40,600 nucleotides of DNA, taken from the NCBI RefSeq assembly GCF_002250835.2, contig NZ_NOJY02000028.1, forward strand, positions 1 to 40,600, written 5' to 3'. A program made the position numbers and the translations under genes. Shown here one piece after another: positions 1-8,773 of the stretch. The notes beneath the pieces are model-generated. The model saw nothing but the letters and a program-made list of their open reading frames with translations, had not been told where the DNA came from and searched no databases. The first letter of the stretch is position 1; every line of letters begins with the position of its first letter. Source of the DNA: Romboutsia weinsteinii (GTDB lineage: Bacteria; Bacillota; Clostridia; Peptostreptococcales; Peptostreptococcaceae).

Positions 1-56
1 ACAAATTAAAAAGGATGGTTGTTTATTATAATAAACAACCATCCTTTTTAATTTGT
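1..56. terminator. Bidirectional terminator, 56-bp perfect palindrome
   Basis: The whole segment is its own reverse complement. The arms begin ACAAATTAAAAAGGATGG and meet at a TTATAA centre. An A-run on one side and a T-run on the other give a U-tract in either direction. It lies 15 bp past the stop of the deaminase gene and ends that minus-strand cluster; it may also serve a plus-strand gene beyond the window. Confidence 0.9.
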
Positions 57-71
57 TTTTATATTGCAAAC

Positions 72-1400
72 TTATAATGATTTAGCCACTTCACTTATCA
101 TTTCTTTTAGGTCTACAAGTTCTCTTCTAATTTCCGTAAAGTCTCCACTTAATAATTTCTTATTCTTTACAACGATTCTACCATCTACTACAACTGTATC
201 TACATTACTTGGGTTTGCTGAGTAAACTATAGATGCGTAGTAGTCATATATAGGTTGCATATTTACAGATTGGGTCTCAATTAAAGTTAAATCCGCTACT
301 TTTCCTATTTCTATAGATCCTATCTTATTACCCATTCCAAGCACTTTAGCTCCGCCTATAGTCGCCATCTCTACCAACTCCTCTGATGGTAGTAAAGTTC
401 TATTACTATTGAATAATTTGTGTATTTTACCAACTTGAGACATTTGAGTAATTATGTCTAAAGTATTTCCACTCATAGGACCATCAGTTCCAAGGCCTAT
501 GTTTATACCCTCTTCTCTCATCTTAATTATAGGTGCAACTCCTTTTGCCCCTTTAGCATTAGCTCCTATATTGTGAGATACTCCAACTCCTCTTTTCTTA
601 AGTATGTCTATATCGTTATCATTCACTAAAACAGTATGAGCTGATATAAAATTAGAGTCTAATATACCTAATTCATCTAAATATTGAACTGGAGTTAGAT
701 TATATTTTTCTTTATATTCACTTAATTCATAATCCATTTCTGCTACGTGCATTGTAAGTGGAACCTGATATTTTTTACTTATTTCATATGCTTCTTTTAA
801 TGATTCATCTGTATTAGTATATGGTGCATGTGGAGCTATTCCTGGCGTTATTAAAGAATCATTTTTCCATCTTTCAATAAATACTCTCGAGTAATCTAGC
901 CCTCCAAAAGGCTCTTTTGCATCTGGTGCTGAGAAATTTAGTATAGTTTCACATAACACACCTCTAATATTTAATTCTTTAGATGCTTTTGCTACTTCAT
1001 CTTCAAAATAATACATATCACAAAAAGTAGTTACTCCACCTAATAGCATCTCTGCTATAGCATATTTAGCACCTACATAAGTTAATTTTTCATCAACTAA
1101 TCTTTGCTCTAATGGGAATAGATATCTTTTTAATCTATCTTTATAATCATCTGCTAAACTTCTAAAAGGAACCATTGAAGCATGAGTATGACAATTTACC
1201 ATGCCAGGCATTAATATGCTTTCTTCTCCATCTATAATCTCCACTTCATTGTCAGCTAATAACGCCTCTTCTATATTGTTAGTTCCAACATAAATTATCT
1301 TATTTCCTTTGTAAGCTACATATCCATTTTCTATAACATCTTTATTTTCATTCATTGTAATTACTGTTACATTTTTAAATATAGTTATTTTATTATTCAT
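72..1400 (-). CDS. Amidohydrolase, MTA/SAH deaminase-like
   Basis: A 442-residue cytosolic amidohydrolase of the 5'-methylthioadenosine/S-adenosylhomocysteine deaminase (MtaD/TrzN/AtzB-like) group, which hydrolyses the 6-amino group of adenosine-type substrates using one divalent metal. Visible metal motifs are NCHTHASM (about residue 70), HVAEMDYE, SAHTVLVND and GTDGPMSGNTLD, in the usual family order, and length is normal for the family. An AGGAGA box lies nine bases before the ATG. It is the last gene of a cluster that also has adenine deaminase and a polyamine-type importer, which fits salvage of adenine-containing compounds. A long palindrome separates it from adenine deaminase. The exact substrate (MTA, SAH, adenosine or another amino-heterocycle) cannot be read from sequence; guanine deaminase is less likely. 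Confidence 0.85.
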   Translation of the reverse strand: MNNKITIFKNVTVITMNENKDVIENGYVAYKGNKIIYVGTNNIEEALLADNEVEIIDGEESILMPGMVNCHTHASMVPFRSLADDYKDRLKRYLFPLEQRLVDEKLTYVGAKYAIAEMLLGGVTTFCDMYYFEDEVAKASKELNIRGVLCETILNFSAPDAKEPFGGLDYSRVFIERWKNDSLITPGIAPHAPYTNTDESLKEAYEISKKYQVPLTMHVAEMDYELSEYKEKYNLTPVQYLDELGILDSNFISAHTVLVNDNDIDILKKRGVGVSHNIGANAKGAKGVAPIIKMREEGINIGLGTDGPMSGNTLDIITQMSQVGKIHKLFNSNRTLLPSEELVEMATIGGAKVLGMGNKIGSIEIGKVADLTLIETQSVNMQPIYDYYASIVYSANPSNVDTVVVDGRIVVKNKKLLSGDFTEIRRELVDLKEMISEVAKSL

Positions 1401-1426
1401 GCTAGTGTTCTCCTATTCTATATTAA

Positions 1427-1454
1427 ATTAGACTATGTGTACACATAGTCTAAT
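1427..1454. repeat. 28-bp perfect palindrome between adenine deaminase and deaminase genes
   Basis: The arms ATTAGACTATGTGT and ACACATAGTCTAAT are exact reverse complements with no spacer. It sits 12 bp past the adenine deaminase stop and 26 bp before the next ATG. On the minus strand it is followed only by a weak T-tract (TTTAATATAG), so it could be a leaky intercistronic terminator, an RNA-stabilising hairpin or a protein-binding site. I lean toward a partial terminator that lowers expression of the downstream gene. Confidence 0.75.
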
Positions 1455-1466
1455 AATTTTTTCTAT

Positions 1467-3188
1467 TTAGTTATTGATCTTAAATAAAGAAACTATCTTC
1501 TGATTCCTTACATCAATCAATCCTTTATCAGTAATTTTAAGTGCTGGACTTACTGGTAATGATAATGTACTAAATGACATTATCTCATTCATATGATTAT
1601 ACCCTAAATCCTTCATAGCTTTTCTTACTTTTCCTAGATTTTCTCCTAAGACCTCAATAGGTTCATCACTTACAATTCCACCTATTGGAAGTTTTAGTTC
1701 TGCTAGTATATTACCTTTATTTGCAACAACATATCCCCCTTTAGATGATATTACTTTATTTACTGCTAAAATCATATCATCCATACTTCTTCCCATTACC
1801 ATAAGATTATGATGATCATGAGCCCAAGTAGTTGCTATTGCACCTTCTTTTATAATTTCACCTTGTACTAGTCCAAAGGCTACATTATTATTTTTTCCAT
1901 ATCTTTCAAATACAGCAATCAACGCACAATTGCTATCTTCCCAATTTAGATTATTGCCTTTTATACTTAAAGTAATTTCGCCTTCTTCTGTAAAGGTCGT
2001 TTTCTCTGATACAATAATTGTTCTACATGTAACATTATTTTTATATGATTCAGGTACGTTTACTAATAAATCTTCTTTCGTAATAGTTTTTAAGTTTATG
2101 CTATTATATAACTTTTCACTAAAAATACTCTTGTTTGTAAAATATTCTTCCTTAACTCCTTTTAAAGTACTAAATACTTCTTCTCCATCTTTATAAACAA
2201 ATTCTATTTCAAATTTCTCTAAGTCATTGACTAAGACAAAGTCAGAAATTTTACCAGGAGCTATTATACCTCTATCAAGAAGTCCCATCCTCTTAGCTGG
2301 AGTATATGTTGCTACATATATAGCATGTTCTAATGACATTCCTAATTTAACAGCTTCTTTTACTAATAAGTTAAGATGTCCTTTTGCTAATTTGTCTGCC
2401 ATTACATCATCTGTTGCTAAGCAGAAATGCTCATATAGATTATTTTGTACTAAGAAATCTATATTTTCTTTAGTCATAGATTTGTGTTGCATCTCAATAA
2501 ACATACCATTTTTTATTTTTTCTTCTAACGATGACACAGTTTGTTGAGTATGATCCCCATCCACACCTCTATAAATGTATAAAGATAAGTCAACTCCATC
2601 GATTTTAGGGCAATGCCCTTCTAATGGAAAGTTTCTTTTCTTTTCTCTACTTCTGTTAATTATTTTGTTAATTGTTGAATTTCCGTCTTCTATCAGATCT
2701 TTAAAATTCATTACCTCTCCAAGGCAAAGAATTTTATCATAATCTAATAATTCTTCCACTTCCCTAACCTTAATTTCTCCTCCAGTAGTCTCTAGTTCCC
2801 TTGAAGTTGAAGGTACTGAACTTGGTATTCCATAAAATATGTCTACCTTTTCGTCAGATTCCATGTACTCTTTTATTCCTTCAATTCCAAAAACATTTGC
2901 AATTTCATGAGGGTCAGCTACAACTGTAGTGACCCCATGTTTTATAACAGCCTTAGAAAATTCACTAGGAATTGTCATCGAGCTTTCAATATGCATATGA
3001 ATATCTATCAAACCTGGAATCATGTACTTATTATTACCATCTATAATATTGTTACATGTAAATCTATCCTCATAATCATTACCAATGTGAACAAACTTAC
3101 CATCATATATTACGACATCACCTTGTATAAATTTTTTAAAGTAACTGTTGTATACATTTAGGTTTTTTATAATTAATTGTACTTCCAT
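1467..3188 (-). CDS. ade: Adenine deaminase
   Basis: Adenine deaminase (AdeC/Ade, EC 3.5.4.2), converting adenine to hypoxanthine and ammonia for purine salvage. At 573 residues it is full length. The amidohydrolase barrel carries IDIHMHIESS, VADPHEIANVFG, GHCPK, GDHT and LATDD. The C-terminal domain typical of this family is present and includes WAHDHHNLMVMG. An AGGTGAGAGA box directly precedes the ATG. It follows the binding-protein gene by 18 bp, so is probably cotranscribed with the importer. It has no signal peptide and acts in the cytosol. Family assignment is firm because the HDHHN motif and the two-domain length are characteristic. Confidence 0.95.
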   Translation of the reverse strand: MEVQLIIKNLNVYNSYFKKFIQGDVVIYDGKFVHIGNDYEDRFTCNNIIDGNNKYMIPGLIDIHMHIESSMTIPSEFSKAVIKHGVTTVVADPHEIANVFGIEGIKEYMESDEKVDIFYGIPSSVPSTSRELETTGGEIKVREVEELLDYDKILCLGEVMNFKDLIEDGNSTINKIINRSREKKRNFPLEGHCPKIDGVDLSLYIYRGVDGDHTQQTVSSLEEKIKNGMFIEMQHKSMTKENIDFLVQNNLYEHFCLATDDVMADKLAKGHLNLLVKEAVKLGMSLEHAIYVATYTPAKRMGLLDRGIIAPGKISDFVLVNDLEKFEIEFVYKDGEEVFSTLKGVKEEYFTNKSIFSEKLYNSINLKTITKEDLLVNVPESYKNNVTCRTIIVSEKTTFTEEGEITLSIKGNNLNWEDSNCALIAVFERYGKNNNVAFGLVQGEIIKEGAIATTWAHDHHNLMVMGRSMDDMILAVNKVISSKGGYVVANKGNILAELKLPIGGIVSDEPIEVLGENLGKVRKAMKDLGYNHMNEIMSFSTLSLPVSPALKITDKGLIDVRNQKIVSLFKINN

Positions 3189-3206
3189 TCTCTCACCTAT
3201 TTAATA

Positions 3207-4253
3207 CTAGTTCATTATTCTATTCCAAGTATTAATCCAATCATTCATTAATGTATTTACAAATTTGAAGTCTACTGTCTTAGCATTTTCAACTATTGGT
3301 CCGTATGCTAAGTTCTTAGAATCTTCTTCGTTTAACTTAACTCCAGTGTTAACTGGTGCTTCATTTAAAGCCTTAGCTGCTCTTTCTTGAACTTCTGGAC
3401 TTAATGCATAATTTATAAATTCATAAGCTAATTCTTTATTCTTAGAGTTTTTGTTTATGTTTATTGTGTTAAAGTTTAAATAAGTTCCTGATGCTGGTAT
3501 TACATTTTTTACTTCTGGTTTAGCTTTTGCTATTGTTTCAAATGCAAAATCTGATGCTACAGCTGCTACTATTTCCCCACTTGAGAACATGTTTGCTAAA
3601 TCTGATGATTTACTATAAGTTTTAACAACGTTCGGCTTTAATGATTCTAATTGCTTAAAGGCTGCTTCACCTTTATCACTGTTAAGATCAACGCCTGCTT
3701 TTTCTGCTGCTATACTTACTATTGCTGCTCCATTAGTAGTTGTTATATCTGGTATAGCTATTTTTCCTTTTAATTCTGGCTTCCATAAATCTTCCCATGA
3801 ATTTATCTCTATTCCTGCCAATGGATCTACTACTATTCCTATACTATTTTGTGTATAAGCTGGACCGTATCCTGCCTCTACAGTATGTTTTGCTTTTTCA
3901 TTTATATTTTCTGCATTTGGTATTTTAGAGTAATCTAACTTCTCAAATATGCCTGCTTCTATTCCTTGCTCAGCAAACGATTCTGCTAAGTAAGTTATAT
4001 CTATATTTGAATTTGGGTTATTTTTCATTTTAGTTAATCTTTCAGAGTTGTTTCCAACTTCTAAAACTATCTCTACACCATGCTCTTTAGCAAATGGCTC
4101 AAATACTGTTTCTTTTAATACATCTTCATTTAAACCCCAAGTTGAAACTATAAGCTTATTACTTGATGCTGAGTCTCCTGATTTTCCACATCCTACTAAA
4201 GCTGTTGCTGATATTACTCCTGTTAATAATAATGCCATAATTTTCTTATTCAT
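3207..4253 (-). CDS. ABC transporter substrate-binding lipoprotein, PotD-like
   Basis: Extracellular solute-binding lipoprotein of the spermidine/putrescine (PotD-like) superfamily. The start at 4253 gives MNKKIMALLLTGVISATAL followed by VGCGKS, a clean signal peptide with lipobox cysteine; AAGGAG lies just upstream, so the ATG six codons earlier (4271) is rejected. The mature part has the periplasmic-binding-protein pattern (WEDLWKPELKGKIAIPD, then a C-terminal FVNTLMNDW). It is the third element of the importer whose ATPase and two permeases lie directly upstream. Its ligand is not proven: polyamine is the default, but location beside two adenine-type deaminases leaves purines or MTA possible. 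About 100 bp separates it from the ATPase gene, enough for a separate promoter or processing site. Confidence 0.88.
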   Translation of the reverse strand: MNKKIMALLLTGVISATALVGCGKSGDSASSNKLIVSTWGLNEDVLKETVFEPFAKEHGVEIVLEVGNNSERLTKMKNNPNSNIDITYLAESFAEQGIEAGIFEKLDYSKIPNAENINEKAKHTVEAGYGPAYTQNSIGIVVDPLAGIEINSWEDLWKPELKGKIAIPDITTTNGAAIVSIAAEKAGVDLNSDKGEAAFKQLESLKPNVVKTYSKSSDLANMFSSGEIVAAVASDFAFETIAKAKPEVKNVIPASGTYLNFNTININKNSKNKELAYEFINYALSPEVQERAAKALNEAPVNTGVKLNEEDSKNLAYGPIVENAKTVDFKFVNTLMNDWINTWNRIMN

Positions 4254-4359
4254 CGATATTCTCCTTATCATCTCTCATATTAAATGCTTCGTCGACACAT
4301 TATTCAAATGGATATATTAATTCCAAATAATAGACACAATTGCTGCGCTCTTACATTGT

Positions 4360-5391
4360 TTATAGTATAACTATTTTATTTGATGGTAGTTGAAGTTTTA
4401 CTTTATCTCCTTTTTCATATACAACGCTGTTTTCACTATTTACTATTATGCTACCTATAGATGTTTTTACATCATATTGATATGCCTTACCTAAGAAAGT
4501 TCTTATTTCTACTGTACCTTCTATTGTATTTTCTAAATCTTCAGCAACTATTTTTATATCATCTGGTCTTATTGTAGCTTTTGGAGTTTCTTTATCTTTT
4601 ACTCTATCTACCTTAAATTTAACTCCTGATTCACTAGCATAAGTATCTTTTGATACTTGCTTTATATCAATAAAGTTTTCAAATCCTACGAATCTTGCAA
4701 CAAATTCTGTTGCTGGATTTGAATATATATTTTCAGGAGTATCAAATTGCTCTATTACCCCTTTATTAAGAACTGCTACTCTGTCTGAGATTGAGAAGCA
4801 CTCTTCTTGGTCATGAGTAACGAATAGCGTTGTTATTCCCAATTTTTGTTGAAGCTTTCTTATCTCGACTCTCATCTTAAGTCTTAATTTTGCATCAAGA
4901 TTACTTAATGGCTCATCTAAAAGTAAAAGACTTGGTTCTACAACTAAAGCTCTTGCTATAGCAACTCTTTGTCTTTGTCCTCCAGATAATTCTTTAGGAT
5001 ATCTCTTCGCTAAGTGAGACATGTCTACAGTTTCTAATATTTCAGCAACTTTAGCCTTAATTTCGTCCTTTGGAACTTTCTTCATATTTAATCCAAATGC
5101 AACATTTTCTTCAACAGTCAAATGTGGGAACAATGCATAACTTTGGAACACTAATCCAAAGTTTCTATTATGAACAGGTATCTTTGTGTAGTCTTCTTCC
5201 CCTAATAAAAACTTACCTGCTGTTGGTTCTATAAACCCTGCTACAACTCTTAGCGTAGTTGTCTTTCCACATCCACTAGGTCCTAGAAGTGATACTAACT
5301 CTCCTTTTTTAACCTTTAGATTTAAGTTTTCTAATATATTATTTTTTTTATCATATGAAACATTTATGTTTTGTAGATTAATTAAATCCAT
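4360..5391 (-). CDS. ABC transporter ATP-binding protein, PotA-like
   Basis: ATPase of the polyamine-type importer. Walker A is GPSGCGKTT, the Q-loop reads GLVFQSYALFP, the signature is LSGGQRQRVAIARAL, Walker B is LLLLDEP and the H-loop is FVTHDQEE, all intact. The C-terminal part, ending LQLPSNKIVIL, is a TOBE-type regulatory domain as in PotA/MalK ATPases. The start at 5391 is chosen because GGAGG sits eight bases before ATGGATTTAATT; the longer reading to 5436 would have no ribosome site and would run into the permease gene. It follows the second permease by 34 bp. As a cytosolic subunit it would dimerise and power the two permeases. Confidence 0.92.
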   Translation of the reverse strand: MDLINLQNINVSYDKKNNILENLNLKVKKGELVSLLGPSGCGKTTTLRVVAGFIEPTAGKFLLGEEDYTKIPVHNRNFGLVFQSYALFPHLTVEENVAFGLNMKKVPKDEIKAKVAEILETVDMSHLAKRYPKELSGGQRQRVAIARALVVEPSLLLLDEPLSNLDAKLRLKMRVEIRKLQQKLGITTLFVTHDQEECFSISDRVAVLNKGVIEQFDTPENIYSNPATEFVARFVGFENFIDIKQVSKDTYASESGVKFKVDRVKDKETPKATIRPDDIKIVAEDLENTIEGTVEIRTFLGKAYQYDVKTSIGSIIVNSENSVVYEKGDKVKLQLPSNKIVIL

Positions 5392-5425
5392 TTTATTATC
5401 CTCCAAGTCTTTGTTAGTTATAACT

Positions 5426-6208
5426 TTACGCTGCAAAATTGTTAAGACCTAATGTCTTTTCTAATATATACATGATACCAACAGTTAATATCATTAATAT
5501 TACCGATAATGCTGATACTGTTGGGTCATAATTATACTCAACATAGTTCATCATTGTTATAGGTAATGTACTTACCCCTGGACCAGTTAAAAACATTGAT
5601 ACTGGAACATTATTAAATGAATTTATAAAAGCTAACATAAATGCTGCCATTACTCCTGATGTTATGTTTGGTAACACTACTTTAAAGAATGTTTTAGATT
5701 TCTTACATCCTAAACTCATAGCTGCTTCTTCTATTGAATAGTCAAATACCTCTAAGCTTGACCCAATTACTCTTATTATATAAGGGATAATTACTAATGT
5801 ATGTCCAATAAATAAACTCATATATACTGAAAGATTTAATCTCACTAATAGGAATTGGAATAATGAAAATCCAACTACTATACCAGGTATTATAAGTGGT
5901 GAGAAGAAGAAACTTTTAATTGCTCCCTTTCCCTTAAAGTCATATCTACTTAATCCATAAGCTGCCGGCATACCTATTATTAGTGCTACTAATGTAGCTA
6001 CTCCAGATATAACTAAACTTGTAACCATACTACTTACGAAAGCTTCTGATTTAAATACTGTTGCAAACCATTGTAAGCTAAATCCTTTTGGAGGAAATGC
6101 TATATAATTTTCTGTTCCGATACTTGTCATAGCAATAATAGCTAATGGTGCAAATAAGAATATATATACTAATACAACAAATGCTGTTAAAAACTTGTTC
6201 TTTTTCAT
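5426..6208 (-). CDS. ABC transporter permease, PotC-like
   Basis: Inner-membrane permease of the binding-protein-dependent transport family with about six transmembrane segments. The EAA loop is present as EEAAMSLGCKKSKTFFKVVLPNI, characteristic of importer permeases that dock on a PotA-type ATPase. The start is taken as the ATG at 6208, 11 bases after GAGAGG and immediately after the stop of the preceding permease; a GTG at 6220 would overlap that ribosome site. Length of about 260 residues is normal for PotC. It pairs with the upstream permease to form the channel heterodimer. Confidence 0.9.
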   Translation of the reverse strand: MKKNKFLTAFVVLVYIFLFAPLAIIAMTSIGTENYIAFPPKGFSLQWFATVFKSEAFVSSMVTSLVISGVATLVALIIGMPAAYGLSRYDFKGKGAIKSFFFSPLIIPGIVVGFSLFQFLLVRLNLSVYMSLFIGHTLVIIPYIIRVIGSSLEVFDYSIEEAAMSLGCKKSKTFFKVVLPNITSGVMAAFMLAFINSFNNVPVSMFLTGPGVSTLPITMMNYVEYNYDPTVSALSVILMILTVGIMYILEKTLGLNNFAA

Positions 6209-6209
6209 C

Positions 6210-7040
6210 TTATGAAACACCTCTCTTATCTAGTTTTGATGCTAGGAAGTTAATTCCCTTAATAACTATTAATGTTACTACTATCATTATAGTTGCTACT
6301 ACAGCAGCTCCTTGCCAATCACCAAGTGTCATTGTCTTTTGGTAGATTAATGTAGCTAATACTGTGTTTTTATTTCCACCTAATAATTGCGGAGTAGTAT
6401 ATGCAGTTAAAGAACCTGTGAATACTAAAACTGTTCCAACTATTAATCCTGGCAAACTAAGCGGGAATATAACCTTGAAAAATGCCTTTAATTTATTTGC
6501 GCCTAAACTTTCAGCAGCTTCTAATAAATCATTTTCTACATTTTCCATAACCCCAACAAGAGAAATAATCATCAAAGGCAGGAATATATACACCGTACCT
6601 ACTATAATTGCTCCCTCTGTATATAAAAGCGATAGTGGTTCTGATATAATACTTAATTTCATAAGCATACTATTTATAACCCCATTTTTTCCTAATATAC
6701 TCATCCATGCAAATGAACGAACAACTGAGTTTGTCAGTATAGGAAACACTGTTAATGCAATAAATAATCCTCTTAATTTTTTAGATGTTCTTGAAATATA
6801 ATATGCCACCGGCACCCCTATAACCATGCAGATTAAAGATGCTATCAGTGATATCTTTATAGTCCTAATAAATATTCCCATCATATATTCATCCTTAAAG
6901 AAATCTATATATGCACTAAACATTCCCTCTGTTGTATTTGTGAATGTAGGAATTATCGTACCTGCTAATGGAATTATCATAAAATAGGCTACTAATACCA
7001 AACATGGTATAAATAATATATAATAACTTTTTTTCTTCAT
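6210..7040 (-). CDS. ABC transporter permease, PotB-like
   Basis: First gene of the importer cluster, 276 residues with six or so hydrophobic segments. The N-terminus is a long membrane anchor after MKKKSYYILF. The EAA loop reads LLEAAESLGANKLKAFFKVIFPLS, as in PotB/PotH permeases. It is preceded by GGGAGGATGGAGAATA, a good ribosome site, and by the promoter at 7115-7143. Its stop codon abuts the start of the second permease, a sign of tight translational coupling. Together the two permeases, the ATPase and the lipoprotein form a complete four-part importer. Confidence 0.9.
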   Translation of the reverse strand: MKKKSYYILFIPCLVLVAYFMIIPLAGTIIPTFTNTTEGMFSAYIDFFKDEYMMGIFIRTIKISLIASLICMVIGVPVAYYISRTSKKLRGLFIALTVFPILTNSVVRSFAWMSILGKNGVINSMLMKLSIISEPLSLLYTEGAIIVGTVYIFLPLMIISLVGVMENVENDLLEAAESLGANKLKAFFKVIFPLSLPGLIVGTVLVFTGSLTAYTTPQLLGGNKNTVLATLIYQKTMTLGDWQGAAVVATIMIVVTLIVIKGINFLASKLDKRGVS

Positions 7041-7114
7041 TATTCTCCATCCTCCCTATAAATAATATGTATTAAATCGAACCTTTATCGATATTCTTTT
7101 TATTTCATAAGGTT

Positions 7115-7143
7115 ATTTTACTTCCTTATACAAACAATGTCAA
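7115..7143 (-). promoter_or_regulatory. SigA-type promoter of the importer/deaminase cluster, with overlapping inverted repeat
   Basis: On the minus strand TTGACA (7138-7143) is followed after 17 bp by TAAAAT (7115-7120), close to consensus. An inverted repeat, CATAAGG at 7106-7112 pairing with CCTTATA at 7124-7130, straddles the -10 box and could be an operator. No purine riboswitch core was recognised in the leader down to the start at 7040. Nothing else codes in the 350-bp gap 7041-7390 apart from the terminator at 7339-7370. Confidence 0.75.
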
Positions 7144-7338
7144 TTTTTTTTAAATTATTTTTCGTATATAAGTTAATTTTCAATTATAATTTTCTTAAAT
7201 AATTTACTTTTTAATATCATAATATAGTAAATTCCGTACATTCATAATACTAATAGCAATAAATATTATTTCTATATGAGATATTCTCCTTAATAGTATC
7301 CAAACTACATAAAAATTATATAGGTAAAAAGTCATAAT

Positions 7339-7370
7339 AAAAAACCACGACATTATTATCGTGGTTTTAT
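7339..7370 (-). terminator. Terminator of the fucose operon
   Basis: Stem AAAACCACGA with TCGTGGTTTT and a loop of about eight bases. Read on the minus strand it ends in a T-run (TTTTTTATTATG). It is 21 bp after the fucP stop. Confidence 0.88.
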
Positions 7371-7390
7371 ATTATGATTTTTTATATTAT

Positions 7391-8734
7391 TTATGCCTCT
7401 TTTTTACTTCTAAAGCATAAAGAGTAAAGAAGTACTACAGCAAAGCATATTACTGGTATAACAAACGACGAACGGATAGCTGCTTCTGCTCCTTGGAAAG
7501 ACGGTACAATACTTGATAATGTACCATTATCTATAAACTTACCCATAAGTGGTGTGATTACTGCTCCACCAAGTATTGCCATTATAAGTCCTGCAGCTCC
7601 AACCTTCACTTCTTCTCCTAAGTCCTTAAGTGCAATACCATAAATAGTAGGGAACATAAGTGACATACAAGCTGATATTCCAACTAAACACCAGATTGAT
7701 TGAGCTGTTGGTAAGAATATTGTTCCTAAACTACATGCGATTCCACCTACTGCAAATACAGCCATCATTATAGCTGGATCTATATATTTCATAAGTGCAG
7801 TACATATCCAACGGCATACTATGAATGAAACTATCGCTATAAGATAATATTGAGCCGCCGCTGCTTCGTTTAATCCAAGTGTCGTCATTACATATTGTAT
7901 AGTCCACGTCCACACAGCTATTTGAACACCTACATAGAAAAACTGTGCAATAACTCCAAATGCATAACGTGGTATTTTAACAAGTTTACTAATAGATTGA
8001 ACTATATTAAGATCTCCTGAATTATCTTTCTCAGACCCTTTACTCTTTTTAAAGAAAGACCAAATTATTATAGCTATAATAACTAATCCTACATATGGTA
8101 CACATACCCACAATAATTCATTACTACGTATTGAACTTAGAGCCTCTGGACTCATTGCTATACGCTCTTCATAAGTTGCAGGATTTAAATTACTTAATAT
8201 TAAGTATTTTGCAAGAATAATACCAGATAAAGAACCTATAGGGTTAAATGCTTGAGCTAAATTAAGACGACGAACACTAGTCTCTTCATCCCCTAGTGAT
8301 ATTACATATGGATTACAAGTTGTCTCAAGTATAGATAGACCACCTGCTAATACGAATACTGATACTAGGAATAAATTGAAATTTTGTAGCATAGCAGCTG
8401 GAATATATCCCATAGCTCCAACTATATACAATCCAAGCCCTACTAATACACCATGTCTATAAGAATATTTTTTAATTAGTATTGCTGCAGGTAAGGCAAG
8501 TACTGCATATGATCCATAAAAAGCAACCTGAGTCAGAGAGGCATCTGCAGCTTCTAGCATAAATATTCTTCCGAATGCTGGTACTAGATTATCAGTCATG
8601 TTATTTAAAAGACCCCAAAGTACAAAGCATGATATAAGCATCACAAAATGTATCATATATTGTTTTGGTACAATAGGAGCTTTAGCACTGCTCTTTGATT
8701 TACTCCCAATAGCACCATCTATTTTTCCTTGCAT
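7391..8734 (-). CDS. fucP: L-fucose:proton symporter
   Basis: Major facilitator of the FHS family that brings L-fucose in with a proton. It has 447 residues and about twelve membrane segments. Asp48 in LWGLLNNMTDNLVP and Glu137 in LSILETTCNPY match the two acidic residues (Asp46, Glu135) essential in E. coli FucP. The N-terminal cytosolic tail of about 25 residues is lysine- and serine-rich. It follows the aldolase gene by 38 bp and is the last gene of the operon, ending at a strong terminator. An AAGGGGGA box precedes the ATG. Sugar specificity is supported mainly by the operon. Confidence 0.93.
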   Translation of the reverse strand: MQGKIDGAIGSKSKSSAKAPIVPKQYMIHFVMLISCFVLWGLLNNMTDNLVPAFGRIFMLEAADASLTQVAFYGSYAVLALPAAILIKKYSYRHGVLVGLGLYIVGAMGYIPAAMLQNFNLFLVSVFVLAGGLSILETTCNPYVISLGDEETSVRRLNLAQAFNPIGSLSGIILAKYLILSNLNPATYEERIAMSPEALSSIRSNELLWVCVPYVGLVIIAIIIWSFFKKSKGSEKDNSGDLNIVQSISKLVKIPRYAFGVIAQFFYVGVQIAVWTWTIQYVMTTLGLNEAAAAQYYLIAIVSFIVCRWICTALMKYIDPAIMMAVFAVGGIACSLGTIFLPTAQSIWCLVGISACMSLMFPTIYGIALKDLGEEVKVGAAGLIMAILGGAVITPLMGKFIDNGTLSSIVPSFQGAEAAIRSSFVIPVICFAVVLLYSLCFRSKKEA

Positions 8735-8773
8735 GTTTAATCCCCCTTAAAATATAAATGGTAAATCTTATTT

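Noticed and set aside
6364..6801. 145-codon open frame on plus inside the PotB-like gene
   Set aside because: Antisense to a clear ABC permease; composition is a by-product of AT-rich membrane codons.
7280..7292. 13-bp match (GATATTCTCCTTA) to the ribosome-site region before the lipoprotein gene at 4255-4267
   Set aside because: No start codon or open frame follows at 7280, so it is read as chance similarity of AAGGAG sites, not a decayed gene.
7041..7338. Purine riboswitch in the leader of the importer/deaminase cluster
   Set aside because: I looked for the conserved purine riboswitch core because two adenine enzymes are encoded downstream; no matching core or three-way junction was seen.
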